A model generated the notes under the pieces. It searched no databases and was not told the origin of the DNA. It saw nothing but the letters and a program-made list of their open reading frames with translations. Below are positions 50,216 to 64,000 of a DNA stretch of 64,000 nucleotides, piece after piece (positions within the stretch are counted from its first letter, which is position 1; every line of letters starts with the position of its first letter). The position numbers and the translations under genes are program-made. Origin of the DNA: Sitta carolinensis (taxonomy: Eukaryota; Chordata; Aves; Passeriformes; Sittidae); assembly GCA_032173965.1 (NCBI GenBank), contig CM063287.1:6763859-6827858 (forward strand), written 5' to 3'.

Positions 50216-53200
50216 TACCCTTCTCTTCCCTAAAGTGCTTTATCCTACTCACTAAGCTAACCAGTGGTCCTCAGGGAAAAGAAAAAAATGGAAAACCCAC
50301 AAGGGGCAAATAACGCTTGTCATTTCCATACACCAGCCAGGACATGGTAATGATGCTTTTCTCCTGTCATTGATCAGGGACATATAGAGAAACCACAACT
50401 CTGAGGAGTCAGGAGACATCTTACCATGTGCATCCTGAGTGAGTGTCCTCTCCCCATGCTGCCATGACACTGTGTCTGCAGGGTCCCTGAGCAGCAAGAG
50501 GCTGGTGGAGGGAATGGGCCCCACACATTTCCACTGTTCAGAGGCAGTTTATCAATTGTTTGAGGACCTGTCCAGGTCAAGTTTGCTTCTATTTTTGGAG
50601 CTGCATAATGACTGTTGCTGACATATGCCCACAACTGGCAGCACACATTGATCAGTACTGTAAATGACCAGTTTCCATATGTACAGCCACGTGTCTCTGT
50701 TCTGCTCCAGGCTGCTGATAAAGATCCACTGGTGGTAGCTGCTGTTTAATATGGTAAATGGTTTTGGAGATTACAGTCTTCTCTTGTGTAATCTTCTTAC
50801 GTAAGGACTGAGAAAGAAAACATGTGAAGTGCAGAATTTGAACATCAAAACAGCAGTGGATCTGGAGCTCAATGTCTTGAAAATCTTTTCTGACTATCCC
50901 AGGCTAATAAAAAGCCAACAGAAATAAAGTTCACCCTCATATATACAAGAAACTTAAATAAGAGCTGCACCTCAGCATAGAATCTTGTGTGCTAATCCAC
51001 TATGTGGTACTTAGCTAATCAGATGTCCCATGAATAATATGGGAGGTAACTGGAGTCAATTTTAATCTAAGTAAAAACTAAACAAAACTGAACAAAAAGT
51101 TTCAAAAACTGGAGTTAGAAATTGTGAATGGGTTGTTCCTAGGACAGGTTTAGGTTGGAGAAAAACATGTTGCTCTTCCTAACCAGCTACCTCGTAGTGA
51201 AACACACATTTTGAGACTTTTTGCATGCTGATTTATGATTTCAAGACATGATACTCCATTTGGTCTCCTCATGTGCTGCATCAGCAGCTCCTGCTGTGTG
51301 TTGCCTGTTGCTCCTTTTGCTCATTCCTCATAACTTATGCTTGTAGTAAAGACAGAGGGACTGACTTAAAATGATTAAAATCTTCATGGCAGAGAGTGAG
51401 GAATGTAAAAACAATATGAGTTAAAGAGAACAGAAAAAAAATAGCAGAATGGGTGGAAAATGCTGAGAGGCTCTTTTGTCCTTTTCATTCCTATCGATTG
51501 CTGTCTGCTCTGTTCCTTTCTTTATCTTTCTTTGCTGTATCATGTGTCATACTGCAAGCTTTGAGAACACTGTGCTCAGATACAATGGCAAAGAGCCAAC
51601 ACATGCAAGACCTGACAATACCAGAGATGAACAATGTCCATGGGTGGAGGCTGTTTGCAGTAATGTGAGAAATTTCATGCCCATGGAAGAAAGGTCATGA
51701 TCAGGAGAGGGTCTGCCCTTCTTTACTTCTGAACAAGAGGTGTAGAGGGCTCATAGCTTTACAGAATTCAGCAAGATATTCAGCAAGTTGTTCATTGCTT
51801 TTAGATGAGAGTTGTACCAGCTCTTAAGGGAGCTGATAAAATACTGGAAAAATCTTCCACCAGCATTTGCTCAAACTTTTAAATGAATTCAGTTTAGCTC
51901 TGTTTGTCCTTCATTTACCTTCTAATGAACAAATGTGCTGGTGATGAGTCTCATATACAGTGCAATCATTATGCAGATTATTCAGTGAAGGATTTGGAAT
52001 AATGCATTGGTAAAGACTGGATTCCTAAAAGACAGAGGCAACTAATGAAATTTCACCTGTGCCCTGTTGCTGCACTAGATATGCACAAAAGTCCTTATCC
52101 AGAGGGGGTTTTGTCCTATTCTAAAAGCTGTAATTCTGAAATTATTAATATTAAAATGTTTTTCCTGCTGGACCTGATCAGCTTCTCAAATGGAAAACAC
52201 AGCCTAAACATGCATATTTTATCTAAAACTTTTCTGTTTTTCTTTCCTGTTTGCATTTTTTCCTTAAAATGCAAAATCTTGCTTGATGTACATTTCCTTG
52301 GCAGTATAATCAAGCCTGAACTCAAGGGAAAAGTTGTTAAAACTCCCAACACTGGCTTTAGAGTGAAAAAACACAGACGTAACACATCCAAACACTATAG
52401 ATGTGGCCATCTTCTCTTATGCCCTGCAGAATGTCTCTGGTAGAGAGAATGCCCAAAAAGAGAGAGAGTAAGGAGGAAAAAAAAACCTAGATAAAGGAAA
52501 ATCTATTGCATGTTCTTGTTTCATGGTGGGAACAGGGTAATGACCCATTGATAATATCTAGATGCAGTCAGTCAAGAAAATGAGTTTCCTGTGTTATATT
52601 AAATGAGGGCAGCCTGGTGACCACAGTGGCTGATGGCCTGAGCCCCACTGAGCTCTGTCCCTGTTGCTCCCTGCTGTTGCTGCACACACCAGCACTGTGA
52701 GTCTCCTGCCTTGCTGGGCCGTGCCCACCTGTGGACCCGTTTGTGTCTCTCACAGGTGCTACACTGGTATCCAAGCTCATAATTCTTTAGACAGACTCCT
52801 CAAGATAGTTCTGGAGAGTTGGTAACTAACTCATAGTGTAACATACTTAACCGGAATTTCTAAAAGAAGTGCTCTTTGTGAGGCAGATGATGACAGCAAA
52901 AACAAAACCAAAGCCAAACCCTCAATGTTTTTAAACTATTTTGCTCTCATCACACAGAAACACAGAGCCAGGGGTATTTCAAGAAGCTGACTTTTTGCTC
53001 AAGTCTATCTTTTCTATTAACAATTTTCTATAAACTATCTCTGCAATTTTCATCAGGTTCTTCCAGTTCTTCTCCTTCAGTTGCTGTGTTTTCCATCCTA
53101 AGCAGTAAGTTGGCTGTCTGGCTCTCTTCATTCATTGTGACATTAGGTACTTCAGCCTAAGGCGCCGGTGTCTCTCAAAAGGTTGTGCAGGGTGGCAATG

Positions 53201-56200
53201 CTTTGATTCAGAAGACAAAAGGCATCCAGGCACACAACTCAGAGTTTCACTAATTCCTTGACCTGTGCTGACAACGAGCATGCTTTTTTTCCCAGTCCTA
53301 GGAGGGAGACATTCAGTCATCCAAATATTTCTTTTGGACACAAATACAGCTTAGTTGCAAAAACCACTGAATGTATATGAAGTGCAGACCTTAGTTATAA
53401 CGGCTGTGTTCTGTATGTGATTGATTGCCTCCAGGAGGGCTCCTCAGATGGAGCTGAGCTGTTTGTGTTGGAGGCAGTGGCTGCAGACCAGTGTCATTTG
53501 GTGGTCACCAGATAGCTGAGTTTTCTTAGTGCTCCTATGTACATGCCCCAGCACACACTATTATTTTAAAAGTCATTAACACTGCTTACTAGAATTCTGA
53601 AGGAAGATTTTTTTCCTCTGGTTCTGCAAAGTTTTTGCTTTTCCTTTTGCACTGAAGTCATAATTCTATTTCTCCTCTCAACCCTCTTTTGCCAAGTTGC
53701 CTTTTTAATTCATTCACCCAATGACATAGCATACATAATTATAATTATTCTTTATTTATGTATGGCACCTAAATACTTTCCAAGTAATAGAGGGTAAGGG
53801 AAACTTTAAGGATCAATCTCTTATGAAGTCACCTAAGACAGAGATTATGTTCTTTCTTCCCAGTGTGGCAGCACAAAGGAAGTTCACTGACTCCAACACA
53901 GGAGATGATTCAACTCAGATGATCAGATGATACACTCTGGATAAGCAAAGAAGGATTTTCACAGGAAAACGTTCTAAAATTAGATCTGGAATTTGATGGC
54001 AGTGTATTTCAACAATATAATAATGATTATGATTATAATAACAACAACAACTACTGCTACTACTTTATACCTGTTATGACAACATCTCAAGTAATTAAAA
54101 AATAATATGCCCTGAAACTATAAACAAATAATTTGTCAGTTATCTGGAGGAATGTTTTTAGTGCAGCAAACCCAGAATAAATTCAAGGAATGAAGTTATG
54201 AGAGAGTCTGAGCAGTAGAAACCCTCCAGCTTTAAGAGATGTATATGTTGATGTCTATTTCTAGACATTGCTTCTAACCTAACAAACATGTCCCTAAAAT
54301 AACATGACACCAAAACACAGATTAGGTCAGAAGGGAATATTGGCAAACACCATCACACCACAGAGATCCTCCAGGGCTCCACTTAAGACTAAATAATTCC
54401 ACACAGCCATGAGTACCCAATGGGAACTGCTGGAAGGAGTAATTGTGGCCTACTCAGGTTTCATCTCTCCAGTAAATTTCCTGCTGAGAGTAATAAAATA
54501 CTGGATAACAGTGGATTACAACATCAGGAGTTCTGAAAGCATTCAAAGAGTGACATTCCAGAAGAACCCCTTTTGATTCTATACCCAAACTCCAGACAAG
54601 AATGGTACTGGTGGCATTTTGGAAAGATGCTGGTACATGATTTAGATCTATTTTTGTATTCTGTGTTTCTATTTCAAAATATTTGAAATGACCATTAAGT
54701 TCTGAAAGCATGTACATAAAAAGTGGAAGTTGTTTTCCTCACACTTTGTTGGTTAGTAAACCACAGTATGATCTTTACATGCTTCCTATTCTCACAAGTC
54801 TAAGGAACATAAAATCCCTTAGGAACAGGGAAAAACTAATATGCAATCACAGAAATGGTATGCACCAAATTAGGTTGATTTATTTGGTTTTTAAATGTGA
54901 GAAATATAATTCCATTGTAAAACTGTGTCAACACCCTTAAAAGTAAATAGGGACACAAATTTAAGCTTTGAATATACCCTTGCAGCACATTTTGGAGAGA
55001 AGCAGGCAGAGACTATCTTAGATCTGAAATAAATAAGATGAAAACTTTTTCTCCAGTTCCCTGCACTCTGAAGGGAAATGCAGCTCCCAGGCTTCATCTT
55101 GTTAGTGAACAGACCATCATGGGCTGGAGCAGCGCAGTCCATTAACAGAAGGGCAGAAAACCTTGTGTGCAGTTTAGGTACAAAGGCTGATTTTGGAAGT
55201 CACCTATCTTGTTGCTCAGAAGTCCCATGCCTGGAGGAGCCTTCTGTAGCTGTGTGTCTCCATAGTGCCCTGAACAGTGTGTCCTCCAGCAGCCCCTGCA
55301 GGGACCATCCCCTTGGGCAGGATGGGATGTATGACCTGGGCAGCTGCAGGAAGACCTGCTCCACTACGACTAAAGGAATAGTTGTCTGCTGTATGTTCTG
55401 TGCACAAGTGCTCATTTTAATTAAGGTTTAGTCTCCTCAATCTCTACACTAATCCTTGGCTCTCTATAATAATATTCCCATCGAGGACTCCAGGGTATTC
55501 TCTGGCATCAAACAAGTCTTAGCTGATGTGTTTGTTCTGTTTTTACAGACTCCTGTGTATCCATCTTCTTTTATATTCTGAAAAATATGTGAGGCAAAAA
55601 AAAATATCACTATTTGAGCATTGGATGATAATGGCAATTTATGGATTTGAGGAGGAGAAAAGGTGCCACTAGAGTGTGTAAAGTGGGCAGCTGGCACAGG
55701 AGCTTTTGCCAACATTTGTGTCAATGTGGGAGTACAGCAATATGGTAGCTGTTAACGTTGCACTCAATAAATATCTCCCCATATGTGAAGATGTGACTAG
55801 CCTTTTGGAGGAAGATGCTGAGTATTCTCTGTATCTGTGGCAGGATTTTAAGTGTAATCCCAACAAATCTCAGCAGGCCTTCATATGTGCTTAAATACTG
55901 TGCACATAAAATTGCTTTCTTGAAATACAGCGTATAAGGATGCAGTGAAACAATAATGAAATAATTCACACATTGAATTATCTGGAGAAAAACAGTGTAA
56001 TGCTCAACATGACACTTTTTATCAGCTGATTCAAGCCTTAAGGAAAAATACACAGGCCTGCTGTTGTCCAGCACATGTGACAATTTTTGTTACTATGTGA
56101 CTTGGATTCTGTATTATGTATTTGTGTATACACAGAAACACTTAAGTTACTTCCAGCTTTGTTTTTGTTTCTATTAGAAATAGGAAAGACATTAAAATTA

Positions 56201-58494
56201 TTATTTTAGGACTGAGGAAATTGTTTCTGTTACACATGAACTCGTAACTATTTGAGTTAAACAGCAAAAATTATACTGTAGATAAAAAATGGCACTAGAC
56301 CTTTTTGGGGTATTTTTCTATAGCTATTTCTTACCATGAGGTTTCCTACTGTGGATTTTCTACAACCCTTACACAGTGATTCACTACATTCTTTTAACAG
56401 GGAAAAATAATCTGGTGCTAGGGTTCTTTCCTATAGTCATATTCTGTTTTCATTTTGCCATGATATTTCTCTCTATGAGGAGTGTGTCACCCTTTCTCCA
56501 CTTCTTCAAAAGCCTTTCCCTGCCTCCATCCACCACTGCTACTCTTCTGTCATCCCTACACAACTACTAATTCTAAATAAATCCCATAGCCCCATTCCCT
56601 TAGAAGAAAATTCTATATAATAAAAATTTATCATGACATCAACAACTGAAACATCATCTTTCTGAAGAGTCAAACCCACTGAGGTTTTCAAAAACTTTTG
56701 TTTGTGAAGCCTCAAAAAGCTTGATTATAGAAGCAAGTAAAACAAACAGAACTGAAGCAAACTCAAAATGTATACTATGTAACAAACTGTCCAACCAAAC
56801 CACTTGTAAAATCAACCATCTACACAGGTAGAGTGAATTTTCCATTTGTTTTTAATGATGCCTGTTCATTCTCCAACCAGCCAACAAAATGAAGATTCTA
56901 CCTACAGAACATCACCAATGCATTTGTTTTTACATTGACATAAACACAGTCTTTTATGAAAGAATTTGGGAATGTAAGGTGGTGTAGGAAAAAAGACAGT
57001 ATTAAATGACAGTGCTATTTCAAACTAAAATGACAAAATGCCTCACTAAAGTGCTGTGGGTACTATGATGGACAAAAATGCTCTTGCATGCATAGGAAAT
57101 TAAGTTTTATAGTTTCAAATGCAAATATAAGAAGGGTCATTTACACTTTCTTACTGAAAAGCTAATAACTTCCACATTTCCTAATAAAACACTTTCAACA
57201 AGCCTCATTAATGCAGCTATTTACATTCATAGTTATTGACATAAGCACACAAAAAGGGGAGATACTTTCTCCACTCTATCTCTCAAGCCTAAAATCTTGA
57301 AATTTATAGCTGTAGAGAAATATTAAACACTGCCTCACGGCAAAACCCAAGCATTAAATAGCACCTTCTGAATGGAAATTAAGGTCCTGAAATGTTGCTC
57401 CAGAAAGTGAGATATCAGCAGGCTGGTTTTAGCAGCAGGTGGCCAAGAAAGGCTAAGGCAGAGGTGAGTATAATTTTTTTCCTGCCAGCAAGGGGTCAGC
57501 CCATCACAGAGGAGTGAAGAGCTCACAGGGATGGGTCTGGATCTTCCCCAAGAAGGACAGAGGAGTGGGGAACCTGAGCACTCTGCAAAGTCACCACTTC
57601 TCTTCCAGTTGAAGAGCAAGGCTGTATTGTGTTGCTGCCTCATTTGTATTTACCAAAGAGGTGAAAGAGCAGCCTCATGCTGCCATCACTAGACTGGTGT
57701 GACAGCAATGAAATTGAGGGATGAATCTCCTCCTTGCTCTCTCCTTTGGTGTTTCCAGTGTCCCAAGAAAACGGAGAGCAGGAATGTGTGCACTCACACA
57801 TTGCTCAGAGGGGGCTGCCATCCATCCCTTGGTCTGCTGCTTCCAGCTTGGATCTCTCTTTTCGAGCAGATCCCACCTGGTGAGTCAGGCCTGGCTCGTA
57901 GCCAGTCCCCAGGTGGAGATCTGTCCTGTGGATACTGGTGGGTGGTTCGTGTGTTTGATAAAGACAAGATAAGGCTGCAGCTGCAGCTGTGCTGGCAGCT
58001 GTCCTCAGCCTGCCTTCCAAAAGTCTGGGGAGGAATACCAGTGGGGAAATACTGTGTAACTGCATTTTGCATAGACAGTAGTCTGCCATGACATAGATAG
58101 TGGTATTTTGGAAAAGTTTCTTAATCTACCAGTAAATAATCTTGCATCAAAATAAAGACAGCTGGAACTTAATACCCTACATAACTAATTTTCCATAAGA
58201 GTTAAAATGAAGGGGAAAAAAAAATCAGTAAATCCGAGCATGCTGACCCATGCAAGATACATGAAAATGGAAGGTTATATTTATGAAATTTATAAAGCCA
58301 CGTAATACTTGTTTTATAGTCAACCACTGCTCTGGTGGGCTTTAGAATGTTAAGGGAAACTACTTCAGCTGCAGAGTAAAATCACCTATTTCTTAAAATA
58401 GGTGCCAAAATAAATAGTCTGACATTCCACCGTGTAGAATAGAGCATTTTGTACATATATAAATAAACATATAAAATTCCACTCAGGAAACAAT
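50216..58494. other. Intergenic DNA, no gene recognised
   Basis: Long AT-moderate stretch with a trinucleotide-rich patch at about 54,018-54,063. A GC-richer segment at about 57,700-58,080 contains one exon-like interval (57,759-57,879 between ttccag and gtgagt) with no known coding match. Nothing else could be supported. Confidence 0.55.
54018..54063. repeat. Degenerate trinucleotide-type simple repeat
   Basis: atgattatgattataataac passes into aacaacaacaac and then actactgctactac. Confidence 0.7.
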
Positions 58495-58495
58495 C

Positions 58496-58521
58496 AACAA
58501 ACAAACAAACAAACAAACAAG
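58496..58521. repeat. (CAAA)n microsatellite
   Basis: About six uninterrupted caaa units. Confidence 0.9.
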
Positions 58522-61500
58522 TAAACCTTTATCCTTGAGCATCTGTGATCCAAAGACATTCAAGTCCAAGAAAACAAATAATATTTGAGCTTTGTCAAAT
58601 ACTCGTACTCAAGAGCAGGTCTAACATCCCTTCAGAAGAGGGCACCATCTCCTACATATTTTTTCCAAATCACATACATGTACTCCCCTCCTTCCAAAAT
58701 AAATTTTGAAGAGTATTCATTTCATGGAAACAGCCATGTTCTTTTGAACAGATGGGAAACCTGATGGACTGGGATGCAGTGAATCCCTTATTTGCTGATT
58801 TCAGGAAGGGATATTTCTGATTTTGAAAACTGGTTTTAGAGAGTTTTCTGACTTCATGGCTTAGGAGAAAATCAGCAATGTAGAAAATACAATCATATGT
58901 TGATATGTAGGAATCAGACAAAAAAGATATAAGCAAAGTACATAGATGAAGAAAAATGCATGTTGTAGTTGTCCTCATAACTTGGGTATTCCCACTCAAC
59001 TCCTTCAGTCATTGCATCCTTAGGATTGCATCAAGCCATTAATTGTACAGTAAGTTCTCCTGCTCCCCATAGCATCACCACTCCCTAGTTTCTGCATATC
59101 TGAGCATCCCATTGAATCATATTTTCCCATCAGGTTCCTCCAAGCCCCTCCATCCCAGTTTCTCTGCTCTTTAGCCCCTTCCTCCCTTAGTTGCTCACCT
59201 CCCTTCCAGTTCCCTTTCCTCCCTCTTTGCAGTCTCCCCCTGCCCCAGGAGTGCTGTACCTCGTGCACAGGGTGAGTCTGGGATCCCAGCCTGGGGAGCT
59301 GCCTTCGCTCACGCTGGAGATGGCAGCTCCTCTGTGGGCCCTCCTCGTCACTAAGGGCTCTGTGCTGCCCTGCTGCTGCTCCTCCCCCGGCTCCTGCCAG
59401 TCCCCTCATTCGGACACAGAGAAGAGAGGTTTTGTTGAAAGTTGTGTTGGGGCCTCATGAGGGCATGGTCCTGCCCACTCTGGCCTCTTGCCAGCCTCCA
59501 AAGACACCTGAAGGGAGGGGTCAGTAAGGATCCTGGGATATTACTGTTCCTGTCCCAAAGTCAGAGGAGTGTGAGCTTTGAGTCATGAAGGCAGTGTGCC
59601 TACCAAAATCTCTTTGCAGCCTGCACTCCTGGTAACCTCCCAGTCCCAGAACTGGGGAGGCTGAGCAGGGGAGAGGAGGAGGTGGCAGCATAACCAGGCT
59701 TCCCCTGCTGCCACTGTCATCGCATTTGCATTGCAGGGAGATGATCTGGCTGCCTTTGTGTGGCCCTTTGGCAGGAGCCCAGCAGCATTTCTGTGCCACT
59801 GCTCACATTGTACTGCAGGAGTATAAACACAGGCTTGTCCACAGAGCTCTCAACAGCTCTGGAGGAAATCCATGATTGCCCAGTGTCAAATAGGCCAGAG
59901 AAGCTGGGTTTCTATTGACCAGCTACTGTCCTTATCCTAATACTCTGTCTCTTGTAGAAACGTGGAAATTCGCTGGTATCAGAGAAATAGGACAGTATGA
60001 TGTTATTGTCATAAATATTCTCAGTCAGAGGTTGATGCTACAAAACTGTTTTTAATGCTCCACGGTTTCTAAAGACTCAGACTGGCTAGTGTTTAACCAT
60101 GCCAAGGTGCCACAGAGTAAATAATTGAGGCAGAAAATATATAATATTTGAGAAGGAAAAAAGAGAGTTGCTAGCATGAGGAGAAAAATTATTTTGAAAC
60201 CAGAAAATACCATCTCAACCAATCCTTTCCCTACACTATAAATATTTAAAAGCATAAACTATATTATCAATAATCTACTCCTTCCTGTCCAACTTCTCTT
60301 TGACAGAAAGAATAATCTTAGAAAACATAAAGACAAGATCTGTCATCTACCTAGAAGGCTAGGCACTGTATATGAGCTACTTATATGAGCCACTGTACCA
60401 TTATGATGACTGTGCATGGATTTGTGTGCCCACACAAATTTCCAGGCCTAAGAACACAAGAAATAGAAAAGAAAAAAAATCGGCAAAGTTGTTCCTCTCC
60501 AAGCTCTGAGATCTCAAGAGTGGGAAAAACTCCACTGTGCTTCCTGAATTAAATGCACGAATTTGAAACCCTCTGGCCTTCCTTGCTGATCCTTCTGCCT
60601 CCTACAGCCCTAACTGGACAGGCACTGGTCCAGTCTGCCACAAACACAGGGTGTGCACCTCCCCCTGGGTCCCACCGCCTACACAGCAGGAGCTCGTGTC
60701 GCTCCTACAGTGAGCTCTGGGGAAATTCCAGCAGATTTAACAGGAGCTGGTGTGCCTCTTACAGCCCCAGATGATGTGGTTTTTTTCCATTTCTCTGTTG
60801 TCACTCGGGCAGAGCTGCTTTGCCCACAAGGAAAGCCCTTGCCTGTCTGTAGCACGTGGAATCTGGGAAAGCGTAGGTGTGCAAGCAGGACCTCCGTCTG
60901 CTCCCCTTTGCCTGTCCCACAGTGGAGCAGGCAGAGGGGTGAGGCACACACAGGAACACTCTCAGCTGCTGCTTTACTTGTCTGAATCACAACATGGCAT
61001 TTCATGAATAACCCCTTTTCCACAAAGACAAAAGCAGGATTTTGCTGCCAACTTGTCTAATGCTGCAGAGACCAGCTGATTAAACTATTTGGAAATGCAT
61101 GTAAATTATCTTTGTTGCACTGACTTCAATGAAGCTAGACAAACTTATACCCACTAGGAAACTAATTCTTATGTATTACTGCGGTAATGTTCTACTGGAT
61201 ATATAAAGAAATATAAAGAAATATAGTTACAAACATAAATATGAATATGAAAAGAAAAAGAATCTTTCCCTTTCCTAGAAGCTGTTACCCCATCAGGTAT
61301 CCACAGGACTATAAAAGTCTTCAGGCTATAGACTTAATTCTCTCTACCTTTCACCTGAAATTAGTATTGTTTTAAACAAATGCAATCTTTATAATTTTTC
61401 CTATCTCAATTCAGTTACTATTTCCTGCTCCACATTTAATTTTTAATAAGAAATTCAATATGTACCCTGATCAAAAAATTAATTTCCTTTTGAATTACTC

Positions 61501-64000
61501 AAACGTTAAAACTCTGCTTCTGTGGCAAAGAGATGGCACTCTGAAGAACAGAGCTGTCTACAGAAATCTTTTTGATAATGGTGTTCTTCTTTCAAATCCA
61601 GACATTTTCTTGATTTAGAATACAAATTGAGCTCTAGTGTGTAAGTCAGCTAGGATCTCAAAGTTGGCCTTTATACTTTGTCATTAATTAATTCCGTCCG
61701 AGAAATTCAAACAAAGATACAAACAAAAAAGTTCTCTAAATACATTACATAAGGCATTCAGAATATTCTAATTCATTCCCCTCCAGGAACACAGCAGAGT
61801 CAAAGAATAGTGTACACAGCATGTTTGGACTGTATAAAAAGCACTAGAAACTGTAAGAATAGTTTAAGACCCATTTATTTAAAGCTCTCCTTTATAAGAG
61901 CTATTGTAGAGTGTTTGCTAATCAATATACACTTCTGAGTTCTAAACAATTGCAGGCTTAATGAAGTGTGATTTTCTTCACTTTCAAATGCAGGAACAGT
62001 TTCCTATTAAAAAGGAGGAAGTGCAAGCAGAAGGCAGAAGACCTCCAAAAATTGCTGGAACTTCTGAGGCATTTAAATATTGGCTAGAAACTCATATATT
62101 CTTGTTTGTGATCTGAGAAGGAGACATCCCCAAAACACCCCATGTACAGCTTTAAGTCAGGTAGAACAAGAATTTTCTCTGATACAGTAGGGAAAGCCTT
62201 CAAAATCAGGGGAAACTCATACAAATTAGTCCAATTTTAAAAAAAATCTCATTTCCTTGCAATTACCACAACATGACTAAAACAGAAGCTGAGAATATGG
62301 GTCAGTGGTCAGACAGCATAATGAGATCTTCCACGTTGAGTAATCAAAAATAGTTTGTGCTTAGGAGTAAGTACCACAGCACGGAGTAAGAATAGAGCAG
62401 CTATGTCTGTTCAGCCTAAAAGTACATTAAGAGTTTTCTTTTTCTCAAGATTCACTTATTTCAACTTGTATAGAAACACAAGGGAAACTTATCCCTTCAC
62501 ACCTTTGGCACAAAACTTAGTAGCATTCATTCACCTGAAAACCAGATCTGTTAGACTGGGAGAGGCAGAGTCACAAATGCAATGTCAGAAGGGAAAAGTA
62601 AAAAGAAAGGGAAAACTCGTCATTGTTGTGCTCCTCACTAGCCCACAGTATGCAGATGACACCTCCTTCCTTGTCCCTCCTGTGTGACAATTTCTATAAA
62701 AGGCCACAGAGCTTAGTTGTTACAACAGTGCTGTAAGTACCATTAACTTCTATGAGATTTCCCTAGGCCATTATCTCCTACTCTTAGCTCATCATTTGCT
62801 GGAGCCGAACTCACAGAACACTAATTCCTGGCAGCTCCTTCTTGGTGCTAGGATCTTGTATGGTCATTGTTTTTGTGTAGCCCATCTCATTATTTTCTTG
62901 TAATCTTATTTACTGTGCAGTGAGACCTAGGAAAGTCCCACACCAAACAGGATACTTTATAGGACAAAATTTCTAACACTTGATTGTGAGCATGCTGCAT
63001 GAGAAAGCCAATATTTGACATCCTCTTCACTTTTTATTTTAACACAGACCTACAATAATTGATGATCTTAACAGAGTCTTTGCTTACAATAACTTGCAGC
63101 ATTGCCTGAGACTGTTTGAAAAGATGCAGTCCCTGTAAAGGACAGAGATTATTTCCAGTGCTTATATCGGCATAGAGAAGGATATATATTTCTCTTTTTC
63201 TTTGATCATATCTGATAACAAAGACTATATTTCCATCATGCAAATTTTGAGGGGTTTGAGGATTGTGTTTAATGTGCATTATAATTAGTGCAAGCTGTTT
63301 AAGTATTCATCAATGCTCTTTAGGCACTGGACCACAGTCACTGAAAGGCAAAAAAGAACCAATTTCACTTACATATTGTAGGAGTATACTGCTGGGAACA
63401 ATCTAAATCCAAACCAAGAAGAGATCAATGATTTACCTCTTTCCTCCCTATAATAAATTCCAAATGTCCAGATTCAGTCTTTTTAGTCCACCTGGAAATT
63501 TAAGACACAACTGCAACCGTACTGAGACATGGCTGAATGCATTGTCCTCCTCACCTAAATATCCCAGACCCAGAGGGAGCTGATACCTGCATTCTCAGAG
63601 CTTATCTCTCTGTAGAGCTTTGTAGTCTCTCATTCAAGACTTTGGATTTTCTCTGAGATATGTGGCTTGGAAATGAATCTGGCACAATAGAATCCTTTTT
63701 GTTATGTAATTGGGAAAAATCATATTTTCTTTTAATATTAACATGGGTTTCAGAGGAAAAAGGAAATTCCACTTTTCTTAAGGAAACAAAGCCCATCTGA
63801 TCCCATATCTTTGCAAGGTATAGAGAGATATCCAGGCATGAAAAGCAGGCTTTGCCATTTGTCCATGAAAAGCAGCATCATATGATGCTATTTGTGTTTT
63901 ATTGTGACTACAATTTACAGACCATATATTCTGGTGCAGTGACAGATGAATAGTTCCATGGCACAGCATGGGATGATGATCCATTATACACAGCTAAGGG
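58522..64000. other. Intergenic DNA to window end, no gene recognised
   Basis: GC-richer patches lie at about 59,190-59,800 and 60,560-60,980; the remainder is AT-rich. One exon-like interval (59,233-59,271, ctctttgcag to gtgagt, + strand) was noted without coding support. The short tandem motif atataaagaa occurs at about 61,199-61,226. No BICC1 exon was recognised on the - strand, where it would be expected by synteny. Confidence 0.55.

Noticed and set aside
59020..59460. Open frames on both strands in a GC-richer patch
   Set aside because: Low-complexity composition on both strands, with no recognisable domain.
60678..60763. Two similar 26-bp segments (caggagctcgtgtcg and caggagctggtgtgc types) 60 bp apart
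   Set aside because: Only about 80 percent alike over a short length in a C/T-rich patch, so too weak to call a tandem duplication.
62355..62687. Open frame containing QYADDT, reminiscent of the YADD motif of reverse transcriptases
   Set aside because: No other reverse-transcriptase motif surrounds it and the flanking residues do not fit CR1 or retroviral polymerases, so it is probably coincidence.

Overview
The window looks like nuclear DNA from a bird, most likely a songbird. It carries the tail-to-tail end of a conserved vertebrate gene pair, FAM13C (last four coding exons, + strand) and PHYHIPL (complete coding region, - strand). This pair is also neighbours on human 10q21. The avian assignment rests on a worn CR1 LINE 3' end (about 50,120-50,215) and two solo LTRs of a type I associate with songbird endogenous retroviruses (about 43.46-44.48 kb and 45.90-46.68 kb). 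It also rests on compact introns and protein sequences that read as close but not identical to the mammalian ones. The species cannot be named from the sequence.

Layout. 1-3,969 holds the C-terminal part of FAM13C; the upstream exons lie left of the window. 3,970-6,268 is the shared 3' territory of the two genes, with stop codons only about 2.3 kb apart. 6,269-36,078 is PHYHIPL: five coding exons, reading frame intact across all four GT-AG junctions, 376 residues, with a 20-kb first intron. About 35,290-36,550 is a CpG island over exon 1 and the promoter. 36.55-64.0 kb holds no protein-coding gene that I can recognise. It contains the two inverted solo LTRs, a CR1 remnant, simple repeats and a few GC-richer patches. 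In human, BICC1 lies on this side, but no BICC1 exon was seen.

PHYHIPL is a poorly characterised brain-enriched relative of PHYHIP with an N-terminal fibronectin type III domain. FAM13C is a FAM13 paralogue of unknown biochemical role. Nothing in the window says they act together; the shared feature is convergent transcription.

Points worth a second look are: a CpG-rich islet inside PHYHIPL intron 1 with a GTGAGC donor in the right phase to splice in frame to exon 2 (possible alternative first exon, 20,859-20,994); a NAGNAG tandem acceptor in FAM13C; the close convergent 3' ends; the inverted LTR pair; and a worn hairpin-type ancient repeat near 24.4 kb. I found no clearly novel multi-gene system; this is an ordinary vertebrate locus with some local curiosities.
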